In this document: in pieces, positions 26,201-39,843 of the stretch | Layout of the letters: the number at the start of each line of letters is the position of its first letter | Numbering within the stretch: the stretch's first letter is position 1 | Assembly (NCBI GenBank): GCA_035610835.1 | Contig: CM069447.1 | Location: 24,458,161-24,522,160 of the forward strand | Direction: 5' to 3' | DNA: 64,000 bases | Source: Ophiura sarsii | Taxonomy: Eukaryota; Echinodermata; Ophiuroidea; Amphilepidida; Ophiuridae | Made by a program: the position numbers and the translations under genes | The notes under the pieces: generated by a model | Seen by the model: the letters and a program-made list of their open reading frames with translations, nothing else | Database searches by the model: none | Told to the model about the DNA's origin: nothing

Positions 26201-29200
26201 AAGTTCATCCATGCCATGTTAGTAACTGATATGGAGCCTTTTAGTCTATCTATTAGTTATTCGTGCCAGCACAATTAAATTGAAATCTGAATACAGGGTA
26301 AGAAACACTAAGGCTTATTTATCGTCATCACAAGAAATATCTCGTGTCGCAACTGCATTCAGATGGATATTAAAGCATAAATCCGGGTTTTTTTCATGAA
26401 TGAATTTCGTCTTTCATGTATGGCAACACTGTTATAGTAATAATTAATATTTTGTTATAAAATAGTTGATTGTAGATCATAAGAAGAAGACAAATTGATT
26501 TGTTATTACCAGGTTAAGCAAGATATTTCCGCACTTTGGAAAAGAAGAAAAATGGCCAAATATTAGTCCTATCCTAAACCGGTTAAGAAAGGATATTAAC
26601 ACACTTTAACTGGTGTATTACCAATCGTATCTGTGAACTCAGTGCCCCGGGCTCCAGAGCAAAGTCAAATTTCCTAAAACTTTTATCAAACTATTACTCT
26701 ATAGTTTGATCAGCTCCAAATTGGTGAATTTACAGCAGCGAATAAATACAGAAGAACGCGGGCGCGCGTGAAAGCAATAAACGCACTGTGCATTATATGC
26801 GTGACGCGTGACGCGTGCGTGCGGCAAAAACTCGTGCGTGTGTCCATCATCGCGTCCGTACGATTGGATTACTAAGACGTAAAAAAAAAAAAATTCTTGG
26901 CAATTTGGAACTTATTAAACTATAGGTGCATTGGACAATACTCTGAAGCCCAACGTATTGATTTGGCAGCCCCCGCCATATCTCATGACGTCATCTCCCT
27001 TGAAGTGAAGTACCTTTAATGTCCTCAGTTTTCTCTGACGACGTGAAACAAATAGCAGTCACCGCAGATTCCGGTAGATTATCACACATCTCCTCCCAGA
27101 ATGTGACCAGGTGAAGAACAGCCGAATCCTCGTCCGCGTCGTCCACACCAGAAAAACAGCTGGCGCCAACCTCGAGACAAAGAGACCGACACGGGAGATC
27201 GTACTCAAACAATGAAATCACAGGTATCTCCTGGCTGAAAATATCCGGACATTCCGGATTGAGTAGCGAGCAAAGTACACGGTGGGCGTCTAAATGACAC
27301 ACGTCATTGATGAGTGGTTCGAAACTGATGTAGGCTTGAATGACTTCGTCACCGGTGTCGCCAAATCCAAACGGATTAGGGATTATCGTTAAGTTTTGTT
27401 GGATTATGTCTAGGCAGCCGGGTGTTTGCACTTCTTCACAAGCTTAAACACAAATGAATTGGAATGGCGAATAGTGTTATGGGTTAGTATAAAGATGTCG
27501 TTATTATATAATTATGATAATTCAAAGCGATGAAAACAAACTCTGTTCTACGGATAAATGGACCTCTCAGGTAGGGTCGGTCGCGTATTTGTTTTCGGTC
27601 AACATGTTCGATAAATGTTTGTCAATTTTGACAAATTGCGAAATGCTCACAATAAGTATGTCTACTTTTTTAAAATAAAAAAGTCAAACCCAAAAGAAAT
27701 ATAAATAATTGTTGTTATTAGTTTACGCCTCAGTTTCAACAAATTGTGTTAACATTAAATCAATCTAAAATGCAAAAATAAATGGGTCGTTCGGGCCCGT
27801 AGAACATCATCTAATACTCATCAATAACGTTTAGTGAAATTATAAAAATGCCAGTAAAATAAAGATAACTCATCAGTGTTCCAAAGAAATGTAAATTTTG
27901 AGCGTTAATAAACACAATTTAAAAGAGAAGAACATAGTCTTAAAAGCTGTAGGCACCTACCCAGTGTAGTTAAATATTAATCTGTTGTGAATAGAATAAA
28001 TATAAAAACATTTGAGAAAATAAATACCTTTTGAAATGTGCCCGTATAATATCATAAATAATAACATTTCATTATCGCATTCGATATTGAAGATTCGTTT
28101 ACATTGGGCCGTATTCTCGTATGTATTTAAAAGCGGTTTTAAACTAAACATGGGTTCAAATTTGACCGTTAACCGTCATCGTTCAACTAAACGCAATTCT
28201 CGGAAATATATATATCTTAAACACGCTTCTAACCCATTGAAAAGTATCTTTAATCATGGGGTGGGTTATGTTTATCTCACGTTTAACTAAAGCGACGGTT
28301 TGAGGCTAAAACCGCGTTTAGTACGATAACACTGCCTAGGGTATATGTTTGTTAAGGACTGCTGCTCTGTTTGTTTCTGTATATGAGGACCAATCATTAA
28401 AAAAATGCATTCGCTGCCGTCTTCATCTGTTTAAGCTGAAGATATTATAACATTAACGGTGCGAGTAGGCAACTGGTACAGATAATATGTTGCGACTGTT
28501 ATGTAACAAACCAATGTACCATATGTTTGCGTAACAAGTGTAGGAAAGATACATGCGATGTTTACTTTCCTAAGTCGGCATGCACAGAACAAGTAATAGA
28601 CCTGGTCGATATAAAGAGTAGTCCTCCAATACAGGATCGGGTTCTGATCATAGACGATCAATAGATGATCAATATTAGCCTTACATTATGTTTATAAGGT
28701 GACTCTAATTTTAATTTTGGACTTGGTTTGGGAGTATTCAATGGATATAAGATAATACTATGATTCTTCTAGAAGGACCATTCTCATTTTAGACTAGGTC
28801 TTAACATGTTTTGTGCATATACACCTTACTGTTTAGGGATTTTGAGTCCTTACTTTTTTAATACTGTAACTTACTTAAATGAGCCTCGCTACTGGTGTCA
28901 TCAATATCTTGTGCCAGATCAGAAAAGGAATCCAAATCTACAAGAAAAAAATACCAAGAGCGAAGATCCATTCAGCTTATGCGCATATCATTACGAGCTA
29001 ACACCTAAAAGTTTGAACACGTTAAATGATGGCGCACTCAAATCGTCACGCTATAGGTCCTCTGCCTGCCCTAATATAGTCACATCAAAAAGGAAATTGT
29101 TGTCGTACAAAATGAAATTTGAGATATTATTTTCATGCAAAAGTGAATTTGTAAGTTCCAAAAGGACTCGATCGATACATTCGGTCATTGCATTCAGATT

Positions 29201-32200
29201 TTAGCTGATACATTTTGATGCGACTAGTCACCCCCGCTGGTTACATAATGTATGCATGGACCCTTTAACGGATGGACCACTTCAAAACAGGTCCAGGCAA
29301 AATTAATGATGCAACTGGTCGGAGGAGGCAAATACAAATGAAACATAGTATGTTTTGGTAAACATAAGTGGTAACACAGGGCATCATTACGTTACTTTAT
29401 TTATTTTATTAGTATGTGAAATATGAATCACTACATGATACAAAAGGTTTCCTGATAAGGCAAAACAAAGTAGTTGTGTTGCCCTCAGCGACCGACCCTA
29501 AAATCATTAACACTAGGGTCGGCTTTTTCTTCAATTTTGTATTCAATTTTTGTTCTTCTTAATTTGTTCTCATTTTTATCTTTTTATCAGTTTTTTAAAT
29601 TTAAATTTGATCTTTATGTGCCTAAATGTTACTAGTTATTGCCTGAAATGAATAAGTACGCTTGAATAAATATTTTTAAGACTATAATCACACTAAAAAA
29701 CATTAGTTAAATTGACTTAGGCCCCTATACCAATTTTGTCTCAACATAAACCATTTATTTTTCCGCAAAGAAAAAGAAGAAAAAACCACCAAAACACATT
29801 TGTGGCCTAATCACGAACTGTATCATGATTTATTGATCAACAATCTAGTAACAAATCTATTATCTGCATCCTAGCCAATCTGAATTTGTAATATCTTTGA
29901 AATCGTAAGCATAAAGTCATCAATTGTAACTCACCTCCATTGTCTAGCGATAACTCACACATTTTACCTCCGTAATTAGTAGGACAGAAACAAGAAAATA
30001 TTGATATGGAGGCGTCTGCGTAACCGTAGCATGTAGCTCCGTTTTGACATGGGTTGCTGTTGCATGGATCTGGAAATCCTGATAGATCAAGAAACCAATA
30101 AATTGATAATAAGAATGAGGAGCATACGATGATATCAGTTTAATACATATGAAGGCCTGATCGAGAGCAAGAAAGACCCATGTCCATTTTTGGCCACATT
30201 TAGTTAAGCTTGACTTTGGGTAGATTTAGTGGTGAGAAAATAATGTGGGAAAATTACCGATTTTTTTATTTGAATTCGTAAAATGTATTTTTTTCGTGGG
30301 AGGGGGGGGGGGGGGGGGGGGTCAAGTTTGCTCTATCACCAATGTGAGCGCAAATAGACCTAAGTCCATATTGATATACAGATATTTAAAGTTGTTTAAA
30401 TATTGTAGAAAATTACCAAAAGGTGCTAGGTCAAAAATCAATAAATTGATCGATATCGCAGTTCTGGCAGGCGGCAATGAAGGGTATGAGATGACATTGC
30501 AACACTTGAAATGATATTGATATGTGTGCCTTTAAATATTTGAGATAATAGGAAACACATTTACGCTTACTTTATTTTATTACAATACACTTACTAAATT
30601 CACATTTGTCTCCAAAATACTGTATGGTGCATTCGCAATTGTATTCCATGGCATCACCGCGACATATCCCATTATGCTGACATGGTGACGATTCACATCT
30701 GGACGACATCGCTAAAATGAACACATAAATGAAATACAAGTAGACCTATAGTTAGTGATACTGGATATCTAAACAAATACCCTAGGTAGCTTCATATGAA
30801 TTGTAACTGCCAGAAATGAGACGTGTTATGTTAAAAGTATGGGGTACTTAGTAAGTTTCTCACATATTAGTGCAACAACATCAAGGACACAAAGATCGCA
30901 GTATAAGTACACTAATCCTGAATGAAGGTCCTTATGAATTTATCCAAATACACTCACTGTGTACGCACGTTTCGGCAAACGTTATGCAACGATTTTTGCA
31001 GATCAAGTTGAAAATTGGGTCAGAAATCGGAACACCTACCTTTAATACATATTGTTTCCCTTGGTATTAACAATGCTCCATACAAACAAACTGGTCGAGC
31101 AATCGACGTGACTAAATATTTCCTCCTGAGTTAACTATTTCCTCACATCATATATTTATGATAGTCAGTGATAGAAAATAATAACTGTACATCCAGGAAT
31201 TTGAATTTCGGCCAGCTTAAAAAGTTATACACGATGAAATAAACCTCACATGCCCTCAATTCAAAAAGTTGTAGACGTATGGGATGATCCAACTTGTTTA
31301 CACGTAGATTAAAAATCAACATAACGGTTTGAGACAACATTGATGTTTTTGTACCATATTTGTGCTTATATCATATGAATTTAATAATCTAAAGACCTCA
31401 AAATGTAACCTCATATGGTCCTTATCATTATTTGGGGGATATTGAGCCAAAACAGATGTAGTATGTTAATGTAATAAATTATAGTATATTATAGTTATAT
31501 TTTGTCGCGTGTATGGAATAATACAATTCAAAACATATCTAGTGCCTATTTGAATATTCCACCTTGCACAATAAATTGGCTTTAGCATTTGTGTTAATCC
31601 AATGCATTGAGGTCATATTACACAGCAGGGTATTAATGAATAATAACAATATAAAAGCGCAACACCAGCCATGTCTTTACAGTGTGACGCGTAAAGGCTG
31701 GAAATTGGAACACGTTTCAGCAGCAACACGTGTTTTGTGGTGTATGATTTGAGTATAAGATATTCTTGAATTAGACTGTATGTGAATACTCTATTACTGA
31801 ATGAAGCTGTATTATCCTTTATATATTTCACAAAATATGTTGTGCTAGGCTAATTTCACGCGATCATAAAGCGCTGTCAACACCTAGCCGATTTGGCTCG
31901 CCGATGCTATACCGTAGCACAAATTTGGCGATTTTCGGGGATCGGTACTAGTACGGTAGCGCAACGGTATCACATCCCTAGAACGGTAGTACATCGTAAG
32001 TACACCGGCAGGACTACGGTCAGGGATTGTATTAAAGCGCTGTCACACCTAGCCGATTTGACTTGTCGGAGCTATACCGGAGTACAAATTTGGAAATTGT
32101 CGGAGATCAGTACTAGTACGGTAGCGCAATTGTATCACATCGGTATAAAGAAAGGTAGTACATCGTCAGAACATCGTCAGGACATCGTCAGGACATCGTC

Positions 32201-35200
32201 AGAACATCGTCGAAAAAAATTAGCAACGGCAGGCAGGCGACGGTACACATTTTTGAACATGCTCAAAAAAGTCTGCCGTTGCCCTGCCGAAGCTAGCAAC
32301 GGGACTTAACTACAACGGCAGTACAACAGCAGTAATCCGGTATTGCTTCGTTTAGTGTCTGTCGGTAGAGCACCGGTAGTAAATGGATCGTCGGATCTCC
32401 GGGTGGTTTCATAGTAGCAGGCGTGTGCCACTCAACATGGCAATCTGAAGCTACTTTTGTTTAACCAGTGACGTCACTGGTGAGTGTCCCAATGTTGGTG
32501 GCACTGTTTGTGTCCTCTGCTTTAGGTATTAGACTTAATTGAAGTTTATACACAGAAATGTTGGGAAAATCCCCCAAAATGCTGCGGTTTTGAAAGTATA
32601 ATAAAACGTACGTGATGGACTGTTTTTACAATGATACTTCAAGATTCAGTATTTATTTAGGTATTCGAATTCTTTCTCTCACTTTACACCATACCGTCAT
32701 TGTTTGTGTACTACGGACTTGCTGCAAGTCCATGTCCTGACGATGTACTACCGTTCTTAGCGATGTGATACCGTTGCGCTACCGTACTAGTACCAATCCC
32801 CGAAAATCGCCAAATTTGTGCTTCGGTATAGCTACGGCGAGCCACATCGGCTAGGAGTGACTGCGCCTTTAAACCAAGGATAAACCTGTTTCGGTTGGAC
32901 ATATTGATCACTAATCCAATTACGGTGAACGCCGAATAGTTGTTCATTATAATAACATGTTTAAATGCTTATTATGAAGAAAAACATATAGAGGCTAAAG
33001 GTATCCTAACACACACCCACACGAAAGGCAGAGGAATTCATATACATACGAGTTTCGCAAAAGTCACCCCCATATCCATTAGTACAGTAGCATCTGACTT
33101 GCGGTGGACCATCATTATCGGACTTATCATCGATAGTACACATACCGTTATGTTGACACAAGTTTGGAGTACAAGACTCTGTAATAAAAATGAAACATTA
33201 ATGTAAAGTACATTGTATTTGGTAAGTTTTATCCTCTTTAATAACATGTAATCATATGTTATATTATACTTAGTTTTGTTTTGTTTTGACTTTTTTACGG
33301 GGTTTTGATTAGAAATATTTTCGACTCTTTGAGAACTTTTGCCTCAGATTCATTTAGGAATTTGCACATAACTAAGACTAAATTTGCAACGGTTTGGAAT
33401 ATGTTACCACAACATGCGCTAAAATGTTTAGAGAACGGCAAGCCCATCACCTCTCCCTGATTATGCGCTATCGCAAGGTTACTACTATTTTTAGGTCATA
33501 ATTTAGTCCTGATAGTCTTTTTTACCGCATATTTGATGGGAGAAATAATATGTGTTTAATACCTCAAGAGACAAAGGGGATTGCTTGCCTACTTTTATGT
33601 CCATCTGGATTAGCCTATCTGTCTAATCTGGATTGAACTCGACATTACTTTGTGTAACGGAAACAATTTACCCTTGGGGCGACAAAAAAGCATACCCTGT
33701 TTGACGGGCGGACGGGTCAGTAGGGTCTGTCGGTCGGGTTTTTTCATAACCTTATTAAAAGGCCTAATTGTCACACAAATCTGCAAAAGTCGAGATTTTT
33801 TTGACAGATTTTCGGTAAAAAACGGCTAATTTTACGGTATTTGAAGAAAACAAATTCTAAACAATAAATATAAAAATCATGAAAAACGGAAAAAGTGGGT
33901 CGGTCGGGCCCGTAAATCTAAGTTTGTTTTCCTCGCCTGATATGTGATTTTTACTATCAGTCTCCAAATAAGATTTCCTGAGCAACCCAAGCATCCTTCA
34001 CTTTCATCACATGACCTCAACATGCGCTAAAATGTTTAGAGAATGTTTAGAGAATGGCAAGCTTATTACCCTCCCCGATTTCTGTTACCAGTGTCTGCTG
34101 GTTGCGATTGACATTGCAATGAAAGGCCAAAAATATTGTTTAACGAGGGTTACCCTTTGAACCCTAAATAATGTTTACCCGTCAGCACCCCCACCCTGAG
34201 TTATTTACATTAATTATGTCTTTTTATTGTGTCAATCTTACCTATTTTATACCCTCTGACTGGACGTTTAATAGAGTGGCATACTGCCCTCTATCATCGG
34301 TAACATATTCATAACATCTTCATAACATAAAGCAAGCATGTGCAACCTTTTCTACCACACGGGCCGCATTGTGATTTTGAGATCTATTCACGGGCCGCAG
34401 TGATTGTCAAACATTCCAAAACACGTCCGGAGGAGGAGTAATAAGAGAGGGGAAGTCCATTGCTCATGGAATACCCGCTTCTCTTCGTGTAATTTCCTCT
34501 TTATACTCGCTGTTACTGCTGCAAGGGCCATTTTAACCAGGGATTTTATCACGCAATCACGCCTTGAGTTATATTTACTAAATGCAGCGCGTTACCCTAC
34601 TAATTATAAGGGAGCACACCACTAATCAATCCGCCATTTGTGTAAAACTAGGGAGTTCCTGTTGAAACTGGCCGCATCAGTGGGAATTCTAGGATTGCTT
34701 CGCGGGCCGCAGATTAGAGGTCGGCGGGCCGCATGTGGCCCGCGGGCCGCAGGTTGCACACGCTTGACATAAAGCATCGGTTTTACGGTCGGTTTTCATC
34801 ACCAACATTGCCAATCATGACCGTAATACAATGCATCCCTGTCTACCTGAGATTCATCTACGCAAGATTTTGATGCATATTCATAAAAAACACAACTTTA
34901 ACCTGGCATAAACAAGGTATTGTACACCGTCACATGATAAAGCCGGATTTCCGACTTTTCGGGTTATATCACTTTCACGGGGAAGCCGGTTTTCCGACTT
35001 TTTGGATTCTTAGGTTATTTAAGAAATCCTGCTGCAAGTAGTACAATATATGGGACTTCAATTCATTCCTCTCTTGGTATTCTTAATGACCCTTTATCTT
35101 TCGAAAAACATATTCCAGTTGGGATTTAACTTCTTTTCATATCTGTCGCCAAAATGCCTATAGGTGCCGTGTATTATCATGAATTATGAAGGTGGCAGTC

Positions 35201-38200
35201 AGACGATCTCCAGCTGTTAATTACTTTAACACATGTTTTGCACTGTTTGTTTTTGGGAACATTTCATGTTGACACCGTTGTGATGGTAAGCATGCTGGAC
35301 TACACAAGAAACCTTCTTTGAATACTCTTCAAAACATTGCACTAGTATTACCCTTAACACTTTCCACGCGGCTATTTGTTATGCCATAGGGCCTATACAA
35401 CACAGATTGCTTAGAAACCTTTCGCAAATTTCAAAGTCTATCTCAAGGATTACGAAACCAATACTAGGCATGTTTGTACTTATTTTAATGCGTTCCTCAT
35501 GGTTATTCCAAATATGTTGATGACATTCAATAATTCTGACATTTTTGAAACATTTTGTGACATTTTGGAATGTCGTCTGCCGCGTGGAAAGTGTTAATGA
35601 TATCCTACCCTTACGTTCAAGTGTCTTGCTGCTTGTTATGGTAGGGTCTGATCCCATGTATGTAAACGTAGCTGTACTATCCTCTGGGTTGCTTGCATTG
35701 ATAGGCGCTGGAGTGGTGGGATGATATGTCTGCGTATTATCAACTGTAAAACAATGGATCAGTGGTTCTGTTATAATAATTAACTCATTTCACCAGTGGC
35801 TTAATCAAGCCAATCTGCCACATTTGAGCAATAGAGGGTGCTGCAATACTGCAATGTTTTAAATGCCTTTTATTCTTGATATCCATCTTCAGTAGACTCC
35901 GATTCCTTTTCAAAAATATGGTTAAATGTATTTTCAAATATCTTTTGCATAAATCAGTTGATATAACAAAGATAAACGATAAGAAACGTAAACATGTAAT
36001 TTTGACGATGCCCCTTTTTTGTTAATTTAACACCATATATTCTGTATTTTGTGAATAATATCTAGTAAGATTCACAGTCAGTTTGTCCACCATCTAGTAG
36101 ATGCCTGGGGGTTTAACCAAACACAGGTCGATTGTCTCCTATCCTATTTTGTTCCGTACGTTCCACAAGCCGGTAACACCTGCACCAGAATCTGTACAAT
36201 GTCGGGCATACCGACAAGCCTTTTGAATGTTCTACTGGCTTTTGTTACTGTCTGCATTATCGTACATTCAATAATATTGGCCGATCTGTTCAAGCTTTGA
36301 ACCTTTCTCTTTTAACATCAGATATGATATCAGAGTCGACCATTAAGGCCAACAACAAAAAAATGACTTGCCCTTTCAGGGTCAGAGCCAGGGTCGGACG
36401 GTCGGATTTTGTTGTTGTTGAAAATTGTTGAAAATTTACTGCACAAAAACACGTTTTAAAGATGATTTTTTTTGATTTTTTTTTGTTTTGATTTTTTGTT
36501 GTTGATTTTTTTGATTTTTTTCCTTCAAAAACACGTTTTCAGCTTTCTTTATTGTTATGTGCTTCTTTCAATTTTTTGGTTGTTGTTGTTGAAAAAAATA
36601 AAATAAAATAGCGACCCTAGATTTCCGAAAATTCGGGTCGGTCGGAAAGGGCAAGTCAACTCTTTTTTGGTTGTTGTTGGCCTAATGATGATGTCTCGGC
36701 ATCGCTAGATCTGGTTGGTTTTCGCTACGATATACGAGGGGCATTCAATAACAATACCAGCAACCATTGAAAATCTCTGAACCGTGACATGTGTCAATAA
36801 AATAAACTTGTGATACTTAAACTGTAAATCTTACCCCTATCTCACGGAAAATTTCAAACACGTGGGTCATTTTTATCATGTAATTTCAGTACTATAAACA
36901 TCATGGTCTCTGAGGACTGAAAATTGACAAGAATCAGCATTATAAATCAAGCGCCAATATTAACACTGTTAATGCATGTATATTAATGCATACCATACAC
37001 TTGTCTTTCAAATTTCCCGCCATTGTAACATTTAATTCCCAAACCAGTGTCCTAAGATCACGGTAATCACAGTGCTGAGATGTAATGATAAAAATGACCT
37101 ACGTGTTCGAAATTTTCTGTGAGAAAAGAGTAATACTTACACTTTAAGTATCATAAGATTATTTTACTGACACGTGTCACGGTTAAGAGATTTTCAATAG
37201 TTGCAGGTATTTATTGAATGCCCCTCGTATTTGACTTCGAAAATTAAGGATCCATGCTTAAATCTACTCGGGTAAATTGTGTGCTCTTTATTTCTTCTTT
37301 GTACACTACTTAAGATACAGGAAATACAGCAGATGTGGTCAAACACACTTTGGAAAAGTACTTACGTGCATCTATTGACAGCATGAATTCCGTAATGATG
37401 TATTCCCCGAGTCCTTTCTCTATCTGCCTAACCATGTAGTTATATATGCGGTTATGCGTATGCTCTGCATAAGCAGAGGCTTTATATTTTTCTGTACGCA
37501 TGGGCTCCAGATCAACTTCAAAGCTTACAAATAAGCTTCCTGATCTGTGTGAAAAGAACAAAGGAGTCAGACCAAGCGTAGGGTTGACCAACAGCGTTGG
37601 TAAAGCTATTAAAAAGGGAAATAATATGCCAGGTTTAAAAACGAACAACACTAAAATATGATATTGTATTTATGAGAGCAACCTAATTTATTGAAACTGT
37701 ATTTTATGACGACTTTTTTCAGGCAATTTAATTAGTTTGGCCTGATTTTCCGCCGATATGCACTATACTATGAGGAAATAGTAATTGTATTTAAAGACTT
37801 GGGTGGGGCTACTACATCAACACAATAGTAGGAGCCCCAGAGCTCTAAATTCGGCTTTAAAATGGTTTGACCCCTGACCTCTGAACATACTCCGAAAGGA
37901 ATACTTTTATGATAGATTCATATATTGTCTACAAGAATAATTTGTCCTGCTCTTATAATTCTCTTGCGAATTCATGTTACTGGCAATACCTGTATTCCAC
38001 TATATATTCACATAGACAAAATCACATAAAACAACTCGTGTTAGGGGTAGGGGTGGTATTATGGCCATAAAAAGTAATATTTGTCAAAGTATGTATAACT
38101 ATACATCATATCAATGGGGAAGAACCGCTTCACAAGTTGAAATAGTTATTTATAGTTATAATGTCAATGTTGCAGGTAAAATAGCTAAATTGAACATTGG

Positions 38201-39803
38201 AAAAAGTCACAAAAGGGTCAAAAATGCTTATTTTTGTAACTTTTTCAATTGTTCCATGACATTTCGGACCGATATCCATGACATTAAAATGAGAAAAGCT
38301 AATATAATGTGACAAGTAGTTCTTCTTTAAATTCATAAACATAATTATATGTAGTTTTGACATTTCCTTTCAATGTTATAGTCACTATACTACTCAAACC
38401 CTTACGAGAGGTGCTATGACTTAATTTCTGCTATGTCATGTATGTGAATACATGGGGAATATTATTTTCGCCATAGCCTAATTTCGCAAGAGAATCTTAA
38501 GAGCAGGACACTTTATTCTTGAAGATAGGATATGTATCTGTCATAAAAATGTAAATTTAAGAGTATGTTCCGAGGTCAGGGGTCAACTCCTAAATTTCAG
38601 GCCTGGGACTCCTACTACAATAACAATGATATAAATGTGGTGAGAATTATGATATTTCGTTACAAAAATGAACATATATCCTCGATTCGGAGGGGAGCGA
38701 TAGAGCATGCAAGCATACTTACTTAATTTCTATAATGGTTGTTTGAATATACATCTCCTTGAAATCACTTCGTTTATATATGGCATCCATCTGTGTAATG
38801 ATAAGAATTGCCGTATATTTAAAGGGGCATTAGGAGATGTGGTGGAGGCAGCGCCCTCAATTACAAAAATATATGATATGATATTATAAACTGGGATTTG
38901 TATATTTTTACAATTGTATTACATGTATGAACTTACACCTATAAGGATTAAGAAAAATCAGCCCTCTTTGTACAACAAAACGTCGATTCAAAAATGCTGA
39001 TCTCCGCTAGATCAGCATATTACGTCAGACAGTATTCCCTTGCAGTACGCGTGATAAATATCGCGAACCATATTTGCATAGAGGGCGTTTTTCAATAAAT
39101 AGCGATGGTATTGTTTTAATCAAGTTTTGTTGTGTTTTTGTAAGTAGAAAAAATAATAATGGCAATCTTTAATGTTCATCTTGAATTCTGAAGTAAATAA
39201 AAAATAAATAAAAAATGTCAACACCACTTAATGTCCCTTTTAATTAAGACTAAGTGATTATCGTTAATTCAGGGACACTGAGATACTTTGCACTTTTTAC
39301 AAGACCCCAAAGTATAAGTATTACACATGGTCAATAGGATACGCCCGGTTGTCTTTCATTTGGAGGGGCAAGCGGAGGGCAAGGGTTCCAAGGGCCCCCC
39401 CCCCAAAGTATAAGTATTGCACATGGTCAATAGGATACGCCCGGTTGTCTTTCATTTGGAGGGGCAAGCGGATGGCAAGGGTTCCAAGGCCCCCCCCCCC
39501 CCCCCCCCCCCCCTACGCCCGGTTGTCTTTCATTTGGAGGGGCAAGCGGAGGGCTTTTAATTAAGACTAAGTGATTATCGTTAATTCAGGGACACTGAGA
39601 TACTTTGCACTTTTTACAAGACCCCAAAGTATAAGTATTGCACATGGTCAATAGGATACGCCCGGTTGTCTTTCATTTGGAGGGGCAAGCGGAGGGCAAG
39701 GGTTCCAAGGTCCCCCCCAAAGTATAAGTATTGCACATGGTCAATAGGATACGCCCGGTTGTCTTTCATTTGGAGGGGCAAGCGGAGGGCAAGGGTTCCA
39801 AGG

Positions 39804-39843
<40 letters not shown>

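Noticed and set aside
38935..39000. Candidate SEA-region exon with a GTAAGT donor at 38931
   Set aside because: The sequence is part of a dispersed repeat also found at 51.2 kb, and its frame does not fit the SEA domain.
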